In this document: positions 12,657 to 23,912 of the stretch, one piece after another
Layout: each line of letters opens with the position of its first letter
Position numbering within the stretch: the first letter of the stretch is position 1
Assembly (NCBI GenBank): GCA_030435675.1
Contig: CM059623.1
Span: 62,001 to 126,000 of the forward strand
Direction of reading: 5' to 3'
From: Steinernema hermaphroditum
Lineage: Eukaryota > Nematoda > Chromadorea > Rhabditida > Steinernematidae
Length of the DNA stretch: 64,000 nucleotides
The notes under the pieces: model-generated
Databases searched by the model: none
What the model was told of the DNA's origin: nothing
What the model saw: only the letters and a program-made list of their open reading frames with translations
Position numbers and translations under genes: made by a program

Positions 12657-14040
12657 TCAATTCGAGACAGCAGGGCCCTTGCTCATACCAAAAGCTCTGC
12701 ATCTGACCCTCCTGCTCCAAAGTACCATAGCATTTTTATGATTGGATCTTGTAGAACTGCACGAGCCTAATCGAACGCGCCTATTCCCGTTGGGATTCCT
12801 GTGGACTATCTTCGTTTCCTGCAAAACTTTCAATTCGAGACAGCAGGGCCCTTGCTCATACCAAAAGCTCTGCATCTGACCCTCCTGCTCCAAAGTACCA
12901 TAGCATTTTTATGATTGGATCTTGTAGAACTGCACGAGCCTAATCGAACGCGCCTATTCCCGTTGGGATTCCTGTGGACTATCTTAGTTTCCTGCAAAAC
13001 TTTCAATTCGAGACAGCAGGGCCCTTGCTCATACCAAAAGCTCTGCATCTGACCCTCCTGCTCCAAAGTACCATAGCATTTTTATGATTGGATCTTGTAG
13101 AACTGCACGAGCCTAATCGAACGCGCCTATTCCCGTTGGGATTCCTGTGGACTATCTTAGTTTCCTGCAAAACTTTCAATTCGAGACAGCAGGGCCCTTG
13201 CTCATACCAAAAGCTCTGCATCTGACCCTCCTGCTCCAAAGTACCATAGCATTTTTATGATTGGATCTTGTAGAACTGCACGAGCCTAATCGAACGCGCC
13301 TACTCCCGTTGGGATTCCTGTGGACTATCTTAGTTTCCTGCAAAACTTTCAATTCGAGACAGCAGGGCCCTTGCTCATACCAAAAGCTCTGCATCTGACC
13401 CTCCTGCTCCAAAGTACCATAGCATTTTTATGATTGGATCTTGTAGAACTGCACGAGCCTAATCGAACGCGCCTATTCCCGTTGGGATTCCTGTGGACTA
13501 TCTTCGTTTCCTGCAAAACTTTCAATTCGAGACAGCAGGGCCCTTGCTCATACCAAAAGCTCTGCATCTGACCCTCCTGCTCCAAAGTACCATAGCATTT
13601 TTATGATTGGATCTTGTAGAACTGCACGAGCCTAATCGAACGCGCCTATTCCCGTTGGGATTCCTGTGGACTATCTTCGTTTCCTGCAAAACTTTCAATT
13701 CGAGACAGCAGGGCCCTTGCTCATACCAAAAGCTCTGCATCTGACCCTCCTTCTCCAAAGTACCATAGCATTTTTATGATTGGATCTTGTAGAACTGCAC
13801 GAGCCTAATCGAACGCGCCTATTCCCGTTGGGATTCCTGTGGACTATCTTAGTTTCCTGCAAAACTTTCAATTCGAGACAGCAGGGCCCTTGCTCATACC
13901 AAAAGCTCTGCATCTGACCCTCCTGCTCCAAAGTACCATAGCATTTTTATGATTGGATCTTGTAGAACTGCACGAGCCTAATCGAACGCGCCTATTCCCG
14001 TTGGGATTCCTGTGGACTATCTTAGTTTCCTGCAAAACTT
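12657..14040. repeat. Run of eight consecutive monomers with cctaatcg
   Basis: The variant cctaatcgaacgcg, elsewhere scattered among cctgatcg, is present in eight successive units from about 12,768 to 13,979. Several of these also have ctatcttcg instead of ctatcttag. The run ends just before the 179-bp monomer. Such a run is the expected footprint of local slippage or conversion. Confidence 0.75.
13522..13931. repeat. Rare cctccttctcc monomer haplotype, copy 1
   Basis: A single-base change gives cctccttctccaaag near 13,748 in place of cctcctgctccaaag. It sits amid cctaatcg and ctatcttcg monomers. The same linked set occurs near 19,302 and near 39,717. The third copy lies inside the A/B domain, so this haplotype crosses the domain boundary. 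Confidence 0.72.
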
Positions 14041-14169
14041 TCAATTCGAGACAGCAGGGCCCTTGCTCATACCAAAAGCTCTGCATCTGACCCTCCTGCT
14101 CCAAAGTACCATAGCATTTTTATGATTGGATCTTGTAGAACTGCACGAGCCTGATCGAACGCGCCTATT

Positions 14170-14222
14170 CCCGTTGGGATTCTTTAGACTTTGGACTATC
14201 TTTTTTTCCTCCAAAACTTTCA
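14170..14222. repeat. 179-bp monomer with altered junction
   Basis: The usual ttgggattcctgtggactatcttagtttcctgc is replaced by ttgggattctttagac, tttggactatc, tttttttcctccaaaac. The unit is 6 bp longer than standard, the tag before the cct run has become ttt, and ctgcaaaac has become ctccaaaac. The changes are confined to about 40 bp; the remainder of the unit is normal. It occurs once in the window. Confidence 0.8.
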
Positions 14223-15949
14223 ATTCGAGACAGCAGGGCCCTTGCTCATACCAAAAGCTCTGCATCTGACCCTCCTGCTCCAAAGTACCATAGCATTTTT
14301 ATGATTGGATCTTGTAGAACTGCACGAGCCTGATCGAACGCGCCTATTCCCGTTGGGATTACTGTGGACTATCTTAGTTTCCTGCAAAACTTTCAATTCG
14401 AGACAGCAGGGCCCTTGCTCATACCAAAAGCTCTGCATCTGACCCTCCTGCTCCAAAGTACCATAGCATTTTTATGATTGGATCTTGTAGAACTGCACGA
14501 GCCTGATCGAACGCGCCTATTCCCGTTGGGATTCCTGTGGACTATCTTAGTTTCCTGCAAAACTTTCAATTCGAGACAGCAGGGCCCTTGCTCATACCAA
14601 AAGCTCTGCATCTGACCCTCCTGCTCCAAAGTACCATAGCATTTTTATGATTGGATCTTGTAGAACTGCACGAGCCTGATCGAACGCGCCTACTCCCGTT
14701 GGGATTCCTGTGGACTATCTTAGTTTCCTGCAAAACTTTCAATTCGAGACAGCAGGGCCCTTGCTCATACCAAAAGCTCTGCATCTGACCCTCCTGCTCC
14801 AAAGTACCATAGCATTTTTATGATTGGATCTTGTAGAACTGCACGAGCCTGATCGAACGCGCCTACTCCCGTTGGGATTCCTGTGGACTATCTTAGTTTC
14901 CTGCAAAACTTTCAATTCGAGACAGCAGGGCCCTTGCTCATACCAAAAGCTCTGCATCTGACCCTCCTGCTCCAAAGTACCATAGCATTTTTATGATTGG
15001 ATCTTGTAGAACTGCACGAGCCTGATCGAACGCGCCTATTCCCGTTGGGATTCCTGTGGACTATCTTAGTTTCCTGCAAAACTTTCAATTCGAGACAGCA
15101 GGGCCCTTGCTCATACCAAAAGCTCTGCATCTGACCCTCCTGCTCCAAAGTACCATAGCATTTTTATGATTGGATCTTGTAGAACTGCACGAGCCTAATC
15201 GAACGCGCCTACTCCCGTTGGGATTCCTGTGGACTATCTTAGTTTCCTGCAAAACTTTCAATTCGAGACAGCAGGGCCCTTGCTCATACCAAAAGCTCTG
15301 CATCTGACCCTCCTGCTCCAAAGTACCATAGCATTTTTATGATTGGATCTTGTAGAACTGCACGAGCCTAATCGAACGCGCCTATTCCCGTTGGGATTCC
15401 TGTGGACTATCTTAGTTTCCTGCAAAACTTTCAATTCGAGACAGCAGGGCCCTTGCTCATACCAAAAGCTCTGCATCTGACCCTCCTGCTCCAAAGTACC
15501 ATAGCATTTTTATGATTGGATCTTGTAGAACTGCACGAGCCTGATCGAACGCGCCTATTCCCGTTGGGATTCCTGTGGACTATCTTAGTTTCCTGCAAAA
15601 CTTTCAATTCGAGACAGCAGGGCCCTTGCTCATACCAAAAGCTCTGCATCTGACCCTCCTGCTCCAAAGTACCATAGCATTTTTATGATTGGATCTTGTA
15701 GAACTGCACGAGCCTGATCGAACGCGCCTATTCCCGTTGGGATTCCTGTGGACTATCTTAGTTTCCTGCAAAACTTTCAATTCGAGACAGCAGGGCCCTT
15801 GCTCATACCAAAAGCTCTGCATCTGACCCTCCTGCTCCAAAGTACCATAGCATTTTTATGATTGGATCTTGTAGAACTGCACGAGCCTGATCGAACGCGC
15901 CTACTCCCGTTGGGATTCCTGTGGACTATCTTAGTTTCCTGCAAAACTT

Positions 15950-17335
15950 TCAATTCGAGACAGCAGGGCCCTTGCTCATACCAAAAGCTCTGCATCTGAC
16001 CCTCCTGCTCCAAAGTACCATAGCATTTTTATGATTGGATCTTGTAGAACTGCACGAGCCTGATCGAACGCGCCTATTCCCGTTGGGATTCCTGTGGACT
16101 ATCTTAGTTTCCTGCAAAACTTTCAATTCGAGACAGCAGGGCCCTTGCTCATACCAAAAGCTCTGCATCTGACCCTCCTGCTCCAAAGTACCATAGCATT
16201 TTTATGATTGGATCTTGTAGAACTGCACGAGCCTGATCGAACGCGCCTATTCCCGTTGGGATTCCTGTGGACTATCTTAGTTTCCTGCAAAACTTTCAAT
16301 TCGAGACAGCAGGGCCCTTGCTCATACCAAAAGCTCTGCATCTGACCCTCCTGCTCCAAAGTACCATAGCATTTTTATGATTGGATCTTGTAGAACTGCA
16401 CGAGCCTGATCGAACGCGCCTATTCCCGTTGGGATTACCTGTGGACTATCTTAGTTTCCTGCAAAACTTTCAATTCGAGACAGCAGGGCCCTTGCTCATA
16501 CCAAAAGCTCTGCATCTGACCCTCCTGCTCCAAAGTACCATAGCATTTTTATGATTGGATCTTGTAGAACTGCACGAGCCTGATCGAACGCGCCTATTCC
16601 CGTTGGGATTCCTGTGGACTATCTTAGTTTCCTGCAAAACTTTCAATTCGAGACAGCAGGGCCCTTGCTCATACCAAAAGCTCTGCATCTGACCCTCCTG
16701 CTCCAAAGTACCATAGCATTTTTATGATTGGATCTTGTAGAACTGCACGAGCCTGATCGAACGCGCCTATTCCCGTTGGGATTCCTGTGGACTATCTTAG
16801 TTTCCTGCAAAACTTTCAATTCGAGACAGCAGGGCCCTTGCTCATACCAAAAGCTCTGCATCTGACCCTCCTGCTCCAAAGTACCATAGCATTTTTATGA
16901 TTGGATCTTGTAGAACTGCACGAGCCTGATCGAACGCGCCTATTCCCGTTGGGATTCCTGTGGACTATCTTAGTTTCCTGCAAAACTTTCAATTCGAGAC
17001 AGCAGGGCCCTTGCTCATACCAAAAGCTCTGCATCTGACCCTCCTGCTCCAAAGTACCATAGCATTTTTATGATTGGATCTTGTAGAACTGCACGAGCCT
17101 GATCGAACGCGCCTATTCCCGTTGGGATTCCTGTGGACTATCTTAGTTTCCTGCAAAACTTTCAATTCGAGACAGCAGGGCCCTTGCTCATACCAAAAGC
17201 TCTGCATCTGACCCTCCTGCTCCAAAGTACCATAGCATTTTTATGATTGGATCTTGTAGAACTGCACGAGCCTGATCGAACGCGCCTATTCCCGTTGGGA
17301 TTCCTGTGGACTATCTTAGTTTCCTGCAAAACTTT
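15950..17335. repeat. Run of apparently identical monomers
   Basis: Eight successive units all have ggattcctgtgg or gattacctgtgg junctions, catagcat, cctgatcg and tattcccgttggg. The five between about 16,470 and 17,335 look identical by eye. Three further units with gggattactgtgg follow to about 17,917, again identical to one another. This is the most homogeneous part of the window and probably the youngest amplification. Confidence 0.7.
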
Positions 17336-19065
17336 CAATTCGAGACAGCAGGGCCCTTGCTCATACCAAAAGCTCTGCATCTGACCCTCCTGCTCCAAAG
17401 TACCATAGCATTTTTATGATTGGATCTTGTAGAACTGCACGAGCCTGATCGAACGCGCCTATTCCCGTTGGGATTACTGTGGACTATCTTAGTTTCCTGC
17501 AAAACTTTCAATTCGAGACAGCAGGGCCCTTGCTCATACCAAAAGCTCTGCATCTGACCCTCCTGCTCCAAAGTACCATAGCATTTTTATGATTGGATCT
17601 TGTAGAACTGCACGAGCCTGATCGAACGCGCCTATTCCCGTTGGGATTACTGTGGACTATCTTAGTTTCCTGCAAAACTTTCAATTCGAGACAGCAGGGC
17701 CCTTGCTCATACCAAAAGCTCTGCATCTGACCCTCCTGCTCCAAAGTACCATAGCATTTTTATGATTGGATCTTGTAGAACTGCACGAGCCTGATCGAAC
17801 GCGCCTATTCCCGTTGGGATTACTGTGGACTATCTTAGTTTCCTGCAAAACTTTCAATTCGAGACAGCAGGGCCCTTGCTCATACCAAAAGCTCTGCATC
17901 TGACCCTCCTGCTCCAAAGTACCATAGCATTTTTATGATTGGATCTTGTAGAACTGCACGAGCCTGATCGAACGCGCCTATTCCCGTTGGGATTTCCTGT
18001 GGACTATCTTAGTTTCCTGCAAAACTTTCAATTCGAGACAGCAGGGCCCTTGCTCATACCAAAAGCTCTGCATCTGACCCTCCTGCTCCAAAGTACCATA
18101 TCATTTTTATGATTGGATCTTGTAGAACTGCACGAGCCTGATCGAACGCGCCTACTCCCGTTGGAATTCCTGTGGACTATCTTAGTTTCCTGCAAAACTT
18201 TCAATTCGAGACAGCAGGGCCCTTGCTCATACCAAAAGCTCTGCATCTGACCCTCCTGCTCCAAAGTACCATAGCATTTTTATGATTGGATCTTGTAGAA
18301 CTGCACGAGCCTGATCGAACGCGCCTACTCCCGTTGGGATTCCTGTGGACTATCTTAGTTTCCTGCAAAACTTTCAATTCGAGACAGCAGGGCCCTTGCT
18401 CATACCAAAAGCTCTGCATCTGACCCTCCTGCTCCAAAGTACCATATCATTTTTATGATTGGATCTTGTAGAACTGCACGAGCCTGATCGAACGCGCCTA
18501 TTCCCGTTGGGATTACTGTGGACTATCTTAGTTTCCTGCAAAACTTTCAATTCGAGACAGCAGGGCCCTTGCTCATACCAAAAGCTCTGCATCTGACCCT
18601 CCTGCTCCAAAGTACCATAGCATTTTTATGATTGGATCTTGTAGAACTGCACGAGCCTGATCGAACGCGCCTATTCCCGTTGGGATTCCTGTGGACTATC
18701 TTAGTTTCCTGCAAAACTTTCAATTCGAGACAGCAGGGCCCTTGCTCATACCAAAAGCTCTGCATCTGACCCTCCTGCTCCAAAGTACCATAGCATTTTT
18801 ATGATTGGATCTTGTAGAACTGCACGAGCCTAATCGAACGCGCCTACTCCCGTTGGGATTCCTGTGGACTATCTTAGTTTCCTGCAAAACTTTCAATTCG
18901 AGACAGCAGGGCCCTTGCTCATACCAAAAGCTCTGCATCTGACCCTCCTGCTCCAAAGTACCATAGCATTTTTATGATTGGATCTTGTAGAACTGCACGA
19001 GCCTAATCGAACGCGCCTATTCCCGTTGGGATTCCTGTGGACTATCTTCGTTTCCTGCAAAACTT

Positions 19066-19475
19066 TCAATTCGAGACAGCAGGGCCCTTGCTCATACCAA
19101 AAGCTCTGCATCTGACCCTCCTGCTCCAAAGTACCATAGCATTTTTATGATTGGATCTTGTAGAACTGCACGAGCCTAATCGAACGCGCCTATTCCCGTT
19201 GGGATTCCTGTGGACTATCTTCGTTTCCTGCAAAACTTTCAATTCGAGACAGCAGGGCCCTTCCTCATACCAAAAGCTCTGCATCTGACCCTCCTTCTCC
19301 AAAGTACCATAGCATTTTTATGATTGGATCTTGTAGAACTGCACGAGCCTAATCGAACGCGCCTATTCCCGTTGGGATTCCTGCGGACTATCTTAGTTTC
19401 CTGCAAAACTTTCAATTCGAGACAGCAGGGCCCTTGCTCATACCAAAAGCTCTGCATCTGACCCTCCTGCTCCAA
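19066..19475. repeat. Rare cctccttctcc monomer haplotype, copy 2
   Basis: The cctccttctccaaag change recurs near 19,302 together with cctaatcg, ctatcttcg and a cttcctcatacc variant just before it. It is about 5.54 kb (32 monomers) from copy 1 at 13.7 kb. The neighbouring monomers also correspond, so a multi-monomer segment was copied rather than a single base. Confidence 0.7.
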
Positions 19476-20104
19476 AGTACCATAGCATTTTTATGATTGG
19501 ATCTTGTAGAACTGCACGAGCCTAATCGAACGCGCCTATTCCCGTTGGGATTCCTGTGGACTATCTTCGTTTCCTGCAAAACTTTCAATTCGAGACAGCA
19601 GGGCCCTTGCTCATACCAAAAGCTCTGCATCTGACCCTCCTGCTCCAAAGTACCATAGCATTTTTATGATTGGATCTTGTAGAACTGCACGAGCCTGATC
19701 GAACGCGCCTATTCCCGTTGGGATTACTGTGGACTATCTTAGTTTCCTGCAAAACTTTCAATTCGAGACAGCAGGGCCCTTGCTCATACCAAAAGCTCTG
19801 CATCTGACCCTCCTGCTCCAAAGTACCATATCATTTTTATGATTTGATCTTGTAGAACTGCACGAGCCTGATCGAACGCGCCTACTCTCGTTGGGATTTC
19901 CTGCGGACTATCTTAGTTTCCTGCAAAACTTTCAATTCGAGACAGCAGGGCCCTTGCTCATACCAAAAGCTCTGCATCTGACCCTCCTGCTCCAAAGTAC
20001 CATAGCATTTTTATGATTGGATCTTGTAGAACTGCACGAGCCTCATCGAACGCGCCTACTCTCGTTGGAATTCCTGCGGACTATCTTAGTTTCCTGCAAA
20101 ACTT

Positions 20105-20514
20105 TCAATTCGAGACAGCAGGGCCCTTGCTCATACCAAAAGCTCTGCATCTGACCCTCCTGCTCCAAAGTACCATAGCATTTTTATGATTGGATCTTGT
20201 AGAACTGCACGAGCCTAATCGAACGCGCCTACTCTTGTTGGGATTCCTGTGGACTATCTTAGTTTCCTGCAAAACTTTCAATTCGAGACAGCAGGGCCCT
20301 TGCTCATACCAAAAGCTCTGCATCTGACCCTCCTGCTCCAAAGTATCATATCATTTTTATGATTGGATCTTGTAGAACTGCACGAGCCTGATCGAACGCG
20401 CCTATTCCCGTTGGGATTCCTGTGGACTATCTTAGTTTCCTGCAAAACTTTCAATTCGAGACAGCAGGGCCCTTGCTCATACCAAAAGCTCTGCATCTGA
20501 CCCTCCTGCTCCAA
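20105..20514. repeat. Rare two-monomer haplotype, copy 2
   Basis: The ctcttgttggg junction near 20,233 is followed by aaagtatcatatc near 20,341, matching the pair at 3.7-4.0 kb. Small differences exist: this copy has catagcat and cctaatcg in its first unit where copy 1 has catcat and cctgatcg. That suggests some later conversion toward the neighbouring uniform type. Confidence 0.68.
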
Positions 20515-21147
20515 AGTACCATATCATTTTTATGATTGGATCTTGTAGAACTGCACGAGCCTGATCGAACGCGCCTATTCCCGTTGGGATTACTGTGGAC
20601 TATCTTAGTTTCCTGCAAAACTTTCAATTCGAGACAGCAGGGCCCTTGCTCATACCAAAAGCTCTGCATCTGACCCTCCTGCTCCAAAGTACCATATCAT
20701 TTTTATGATTTGATCTTGTAGAACTGCACGAGCCTGATCGAACGCGCCTACTCTCGTTGGGATTTCCTGCGGACTATCTTAGTTTCCTGCAAAACTTTCA
20801 ATTCGAGACAGCAGGGCCCTTGCTCATACCAAAAGCTCTGCATCTGACCCTCCTGCTCCAAAGTACCATAGCATTTTTATGATTGGATCTTGTAGAACTG
20901 CACGAGCCTCATCGAACGCGCCTATTCCCGTTGGGATTTCCTGCGGACTATCTTAGTTTCCTGCAAAACTTTCAATTCGAGACAGCAGGGCCCTTGCTCA
21001 TACCAAAAGCTCTGCATCTGACCCTCCTGCTCCAAAGTACCATATCATTTTTATGATTGGATCTTGTAGAACTGCACGAGCCTGATCGAACGCGCCTATT
21101 CCCGTTGGGATTCCTGTGGACTATCTTAGTTTCCTGCAAAACTTTCA

Positions 21148-21164
21148 ATTCGAGACAGATAGGG
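21148..21164 (+). other. Degraded form of the box-like motif in the first B monomer
   Basis: In B monomers the same register reads attcgagacagatagg followed by g. TTCG, the central A and the last two G of the GGG are kept, but positions 13 and 14 are t and a, so 7 of 9 fixed CENP-B-box bases match. This is the leftmost B copy in the window. The comparison matters because the A/B difference falls on the half of the motif that carries CGGG. Confidence 0.4.
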
Positions 21165-22355
21165 CCTTGTTCATACAAAGAGTTCTGCATCTGACCCTCC
21201 TGCTCCAAAGTACCATATCATTTTTATGATTGGATCTTGTAGAACTGCACGAGCCTGATCGAACGCGCCTATTCCCGTTGGGATTCCTGCGGACTATCTT
21301 AGTTTCCTGCAAAACTTTCAATTCGAGACAGATAGGGCCTTGTTCATACAAAGAGTTCTGCATCTGACCCTCCTGCTCCAAAGTACCATATCATTTTTAT
21401 GATTGGATCTTGTAGAACTGCACGAGCCTGATCGAACGCGCCTATTCCCGTTGGGATTACTGTGGACTATCTTAGTTTCCTGCAAAACTTTCAATTCGAG
21501 ACAGCAGGGCCCTTGCTCATACCAAAAGCTCTGCATCTGACCCTCCTGCTCCAAAGTACCATATCATTTTTATGATTGGATCTTGTAGAACTGCACGAGC
21601 CTGATCGAACGCGCCTATTCCCGTTGGGATTCCTGTGGACTATCTTAGTTTCCTGCAAAACTTTCAATTCGAGACAGCAGGGCCCTTGCTCATACCAAAA
21701 GCTCTGCATCTGACCCTCCTGCTCCAAAGTACCATATCATTTTTATGATTGGATCTTGTAGAACTGCACGAGCCTGATCGAACGCGCCTATTCCCGTTGG
21801 GATTACTGTGGACTATCTTAGTTTCCTGCAAAACTTTCAATTCGAGACAGCAGGGCCCTTGGTCATACCAAAAGCTCTGCATCTGACCCTCCTGCTCCAA
21901 AGTACCATATCATTTTTATGATTGGATCTTGTAGAACTGCACGAGCCTGATCGAACGCGCCTATTCCCGTTGGGATTACTGTGGACTATCTTAGTTTCCT
22001 GCAAAACTTTCAATTCGAGACAGCAGGGCCCTTGGTCATACCAAAAGCTCTGCATCTGACCCTCCTGCTCCAAAGTACCATATCATTTTTATGATTGGAT
22101 CTTGTAGAACTGCACGAGCCTGATCGAACGCGCCTATTCCCGTTGGGATTCCTGCGGACTATCTTAGTTTCCTGCAAAACTTTCAATTCGAGACAGATAG
22201 GGCCTTGTTCATACAAAGAGTTCTGCATCTGACCCTCCTGCTCCAAAGTACCATATCATTTTTATGATTGGATCTTGTAGAACTGCACGAGCCTGATCGA
22301 ACGCGCCTATTCCCGTTGGGATTCCTGCGGACTATCTTAGTTTCCTGCAAAACTT

Positions 22356-23912
22356 TCAATTCGAGACAGCATGGGCCTTGTTCATACAAAGAGTTCTGCA
22401 TCTGACCCTCCTGCTCCAAAGTACCATATCATTTTTATGATTGGATCTTGTAGAACTGCACGAGCCTGATCGAACGCGCCTATTCCCGTTGGGATTACTG
22501 TGGACTATCTTAGTTTCCTGCAAAACTTTCAATTCGAGACAGCAGGGCCCTTGCTCATACCAAAAGCTCTGCATCTGACCCTCCTGCTCCAAAGTATCAT
22601 ATCATTTTTATGATTGGATCTTGTAGAACTGCACGAGCCTGATCGAACGCGCCTATTCCCGTTGGGATTCCTGTGGACTATCTTAGTTTCCTGCAAAACT
22701 TTCAATTCGAGACAGCAGGGCCCTTGCTCATACCAAAAGCTCTGCATCTGACCCTCCTGCTCCAAAGTACCATATCATTTTTATGATTGGATCTTGTAGA
22801 ACTGCACGAGCCTGATCGAACGCGCCTATTCCCGTTGGGATTACTGTGGACTATCTTAGTTTCCTGCAAAACTTTCAATTCGAGACAGCAGGGCCCTTGG
22901 TCATACCAAAAGCTCTGCATCTGACCCTCCTGCTCCAAAGTACCATATCATTTTTATGATTGGATCTTGTAGAACTGCACGAGCCTGATCGAACGCGCCT
23001 ATTCCCGTTGGGATTACTGTGGACTATCTTAGTTTCCTGCAAAACTTTCAATTCGAGACAGCAGGGCCCTTGGTCATACCAAAAGCTCTGCATCTGACCC
23101 TCCTGCTCCAAAGTACCATATCATTTTTATGATTGGATCTTGTAGAACTGCACGAGCCTGATCGAACGCGCCTATTCCCGTTGGGATTACTGTGGACTAT
23201 CTTAGTTTCCTGCAAAACTTTCAATTCGAGACAGATAGGGCCTTGTTCATACAAAGAGTTCTGCATCTGACCCTCCTGCTCCAAAGTATCATATCATTTT
23301 TATGATTGGATCTTGTAGAACTGCACGAGCCTGATCGAACGCGCCTATTCCCGTTGGGATTACTGTGGACTATCTTAGTTTCCTGCAAAACTTTCAATTC
23401 GAGACAGATAGGGCCTTGTTCATACAAAAAGTTCTGCATCTGACCCTCCTGCTCCAAAGTACCATATCATTTTTATGATTGGATCTTGTAGAACTGCACG
23501 AGCCTGATCGAACGCGCCTATTCCCGTTGGGATTACTGTGGACTATCTTAGTTTCCTGCAAAACTTTCAATTCGAGACAGCAGGGCCCTTGGTCATACCA
23601 AAAGCTCTGCATCTGACCCTCCTGCTCCAAAGTACCATATCATTTTTATGATTGGATCTTGTAGAACTGCACGAGCCTGATCGAACGCGCCTATTCCCGT
23701 TGGGATTACTGTGGACTATCTTAGTTTCCTGCAAAACTTTCAATTCGAGACAGCAGGGCCCTTGCTCATACCAAAAGCTCTGCATCTGACCCTCCTGCTC
23801 CAAAGTACCATAGCATTTTTATGATTGGATCTTGTAGAACTGCACGAGCCTCATCGAACGCGCCTACTCTCGTTGGATTTCCTGCGGACTATCTTAGTTT
23901 CCTGCAAAACTT
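22356..23912. repeat. 9-monomer variant of the higher-order repeat
   Basis: The order of monomer types matches the 8-monomer HOR that follows, but the unit with ccttggtcatacc is present twice in a row (near 22,898 and 23,071), giving 1,557 bp (9 x 173). The aaagtatcatatc marker, the catacaaaaagttctgc marker and the closing cctcatcg/ctctcgttggatttcc unit are in the same order as in later copies. Its first B-type tract lacks the gaattcgag marker of the later copies. Confidence 0.75.

Larger units (their letters stand above)
7740..19810. repeat. Uniform A-type region nearly fixed for catagcat
   Basis: Across about 12 kb almost every monomer reads catagcatttttatg; exceptions with catatcat occur near 8629, 18,100 and 18,446. 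Other sites show little variation and the gatttgatc variant is absent until about 19,840. Flanking regions on both sides are mixed at this site. This contrast fits a more recently homogenised or expanded sub-array. Confidence 0.8.
1..21150. repeat. A-class-only domain of the array
   Basis: Every intact monomer here has the A form of the variable block: gacagcagggccc, followed by ttgctcatacc and aaaagctctgc, with single-base variants such as ttcctc or ttgttc. No B-form block (gacagatagggcc, ttgttcatacaaagag) occurs before about 21,157. The domain is internally split into a mosaic part, a uniform part at about 7.7-19.8 kb, and a return to mosaic types. The remaining variation lies mainly at the monomer junction (ggattactg, ggattcctg, ggatttcctg), at catatcat/catagcat, and at cctgatcg/cctaatcg/cctcatcg. 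Confidence 0.88.
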
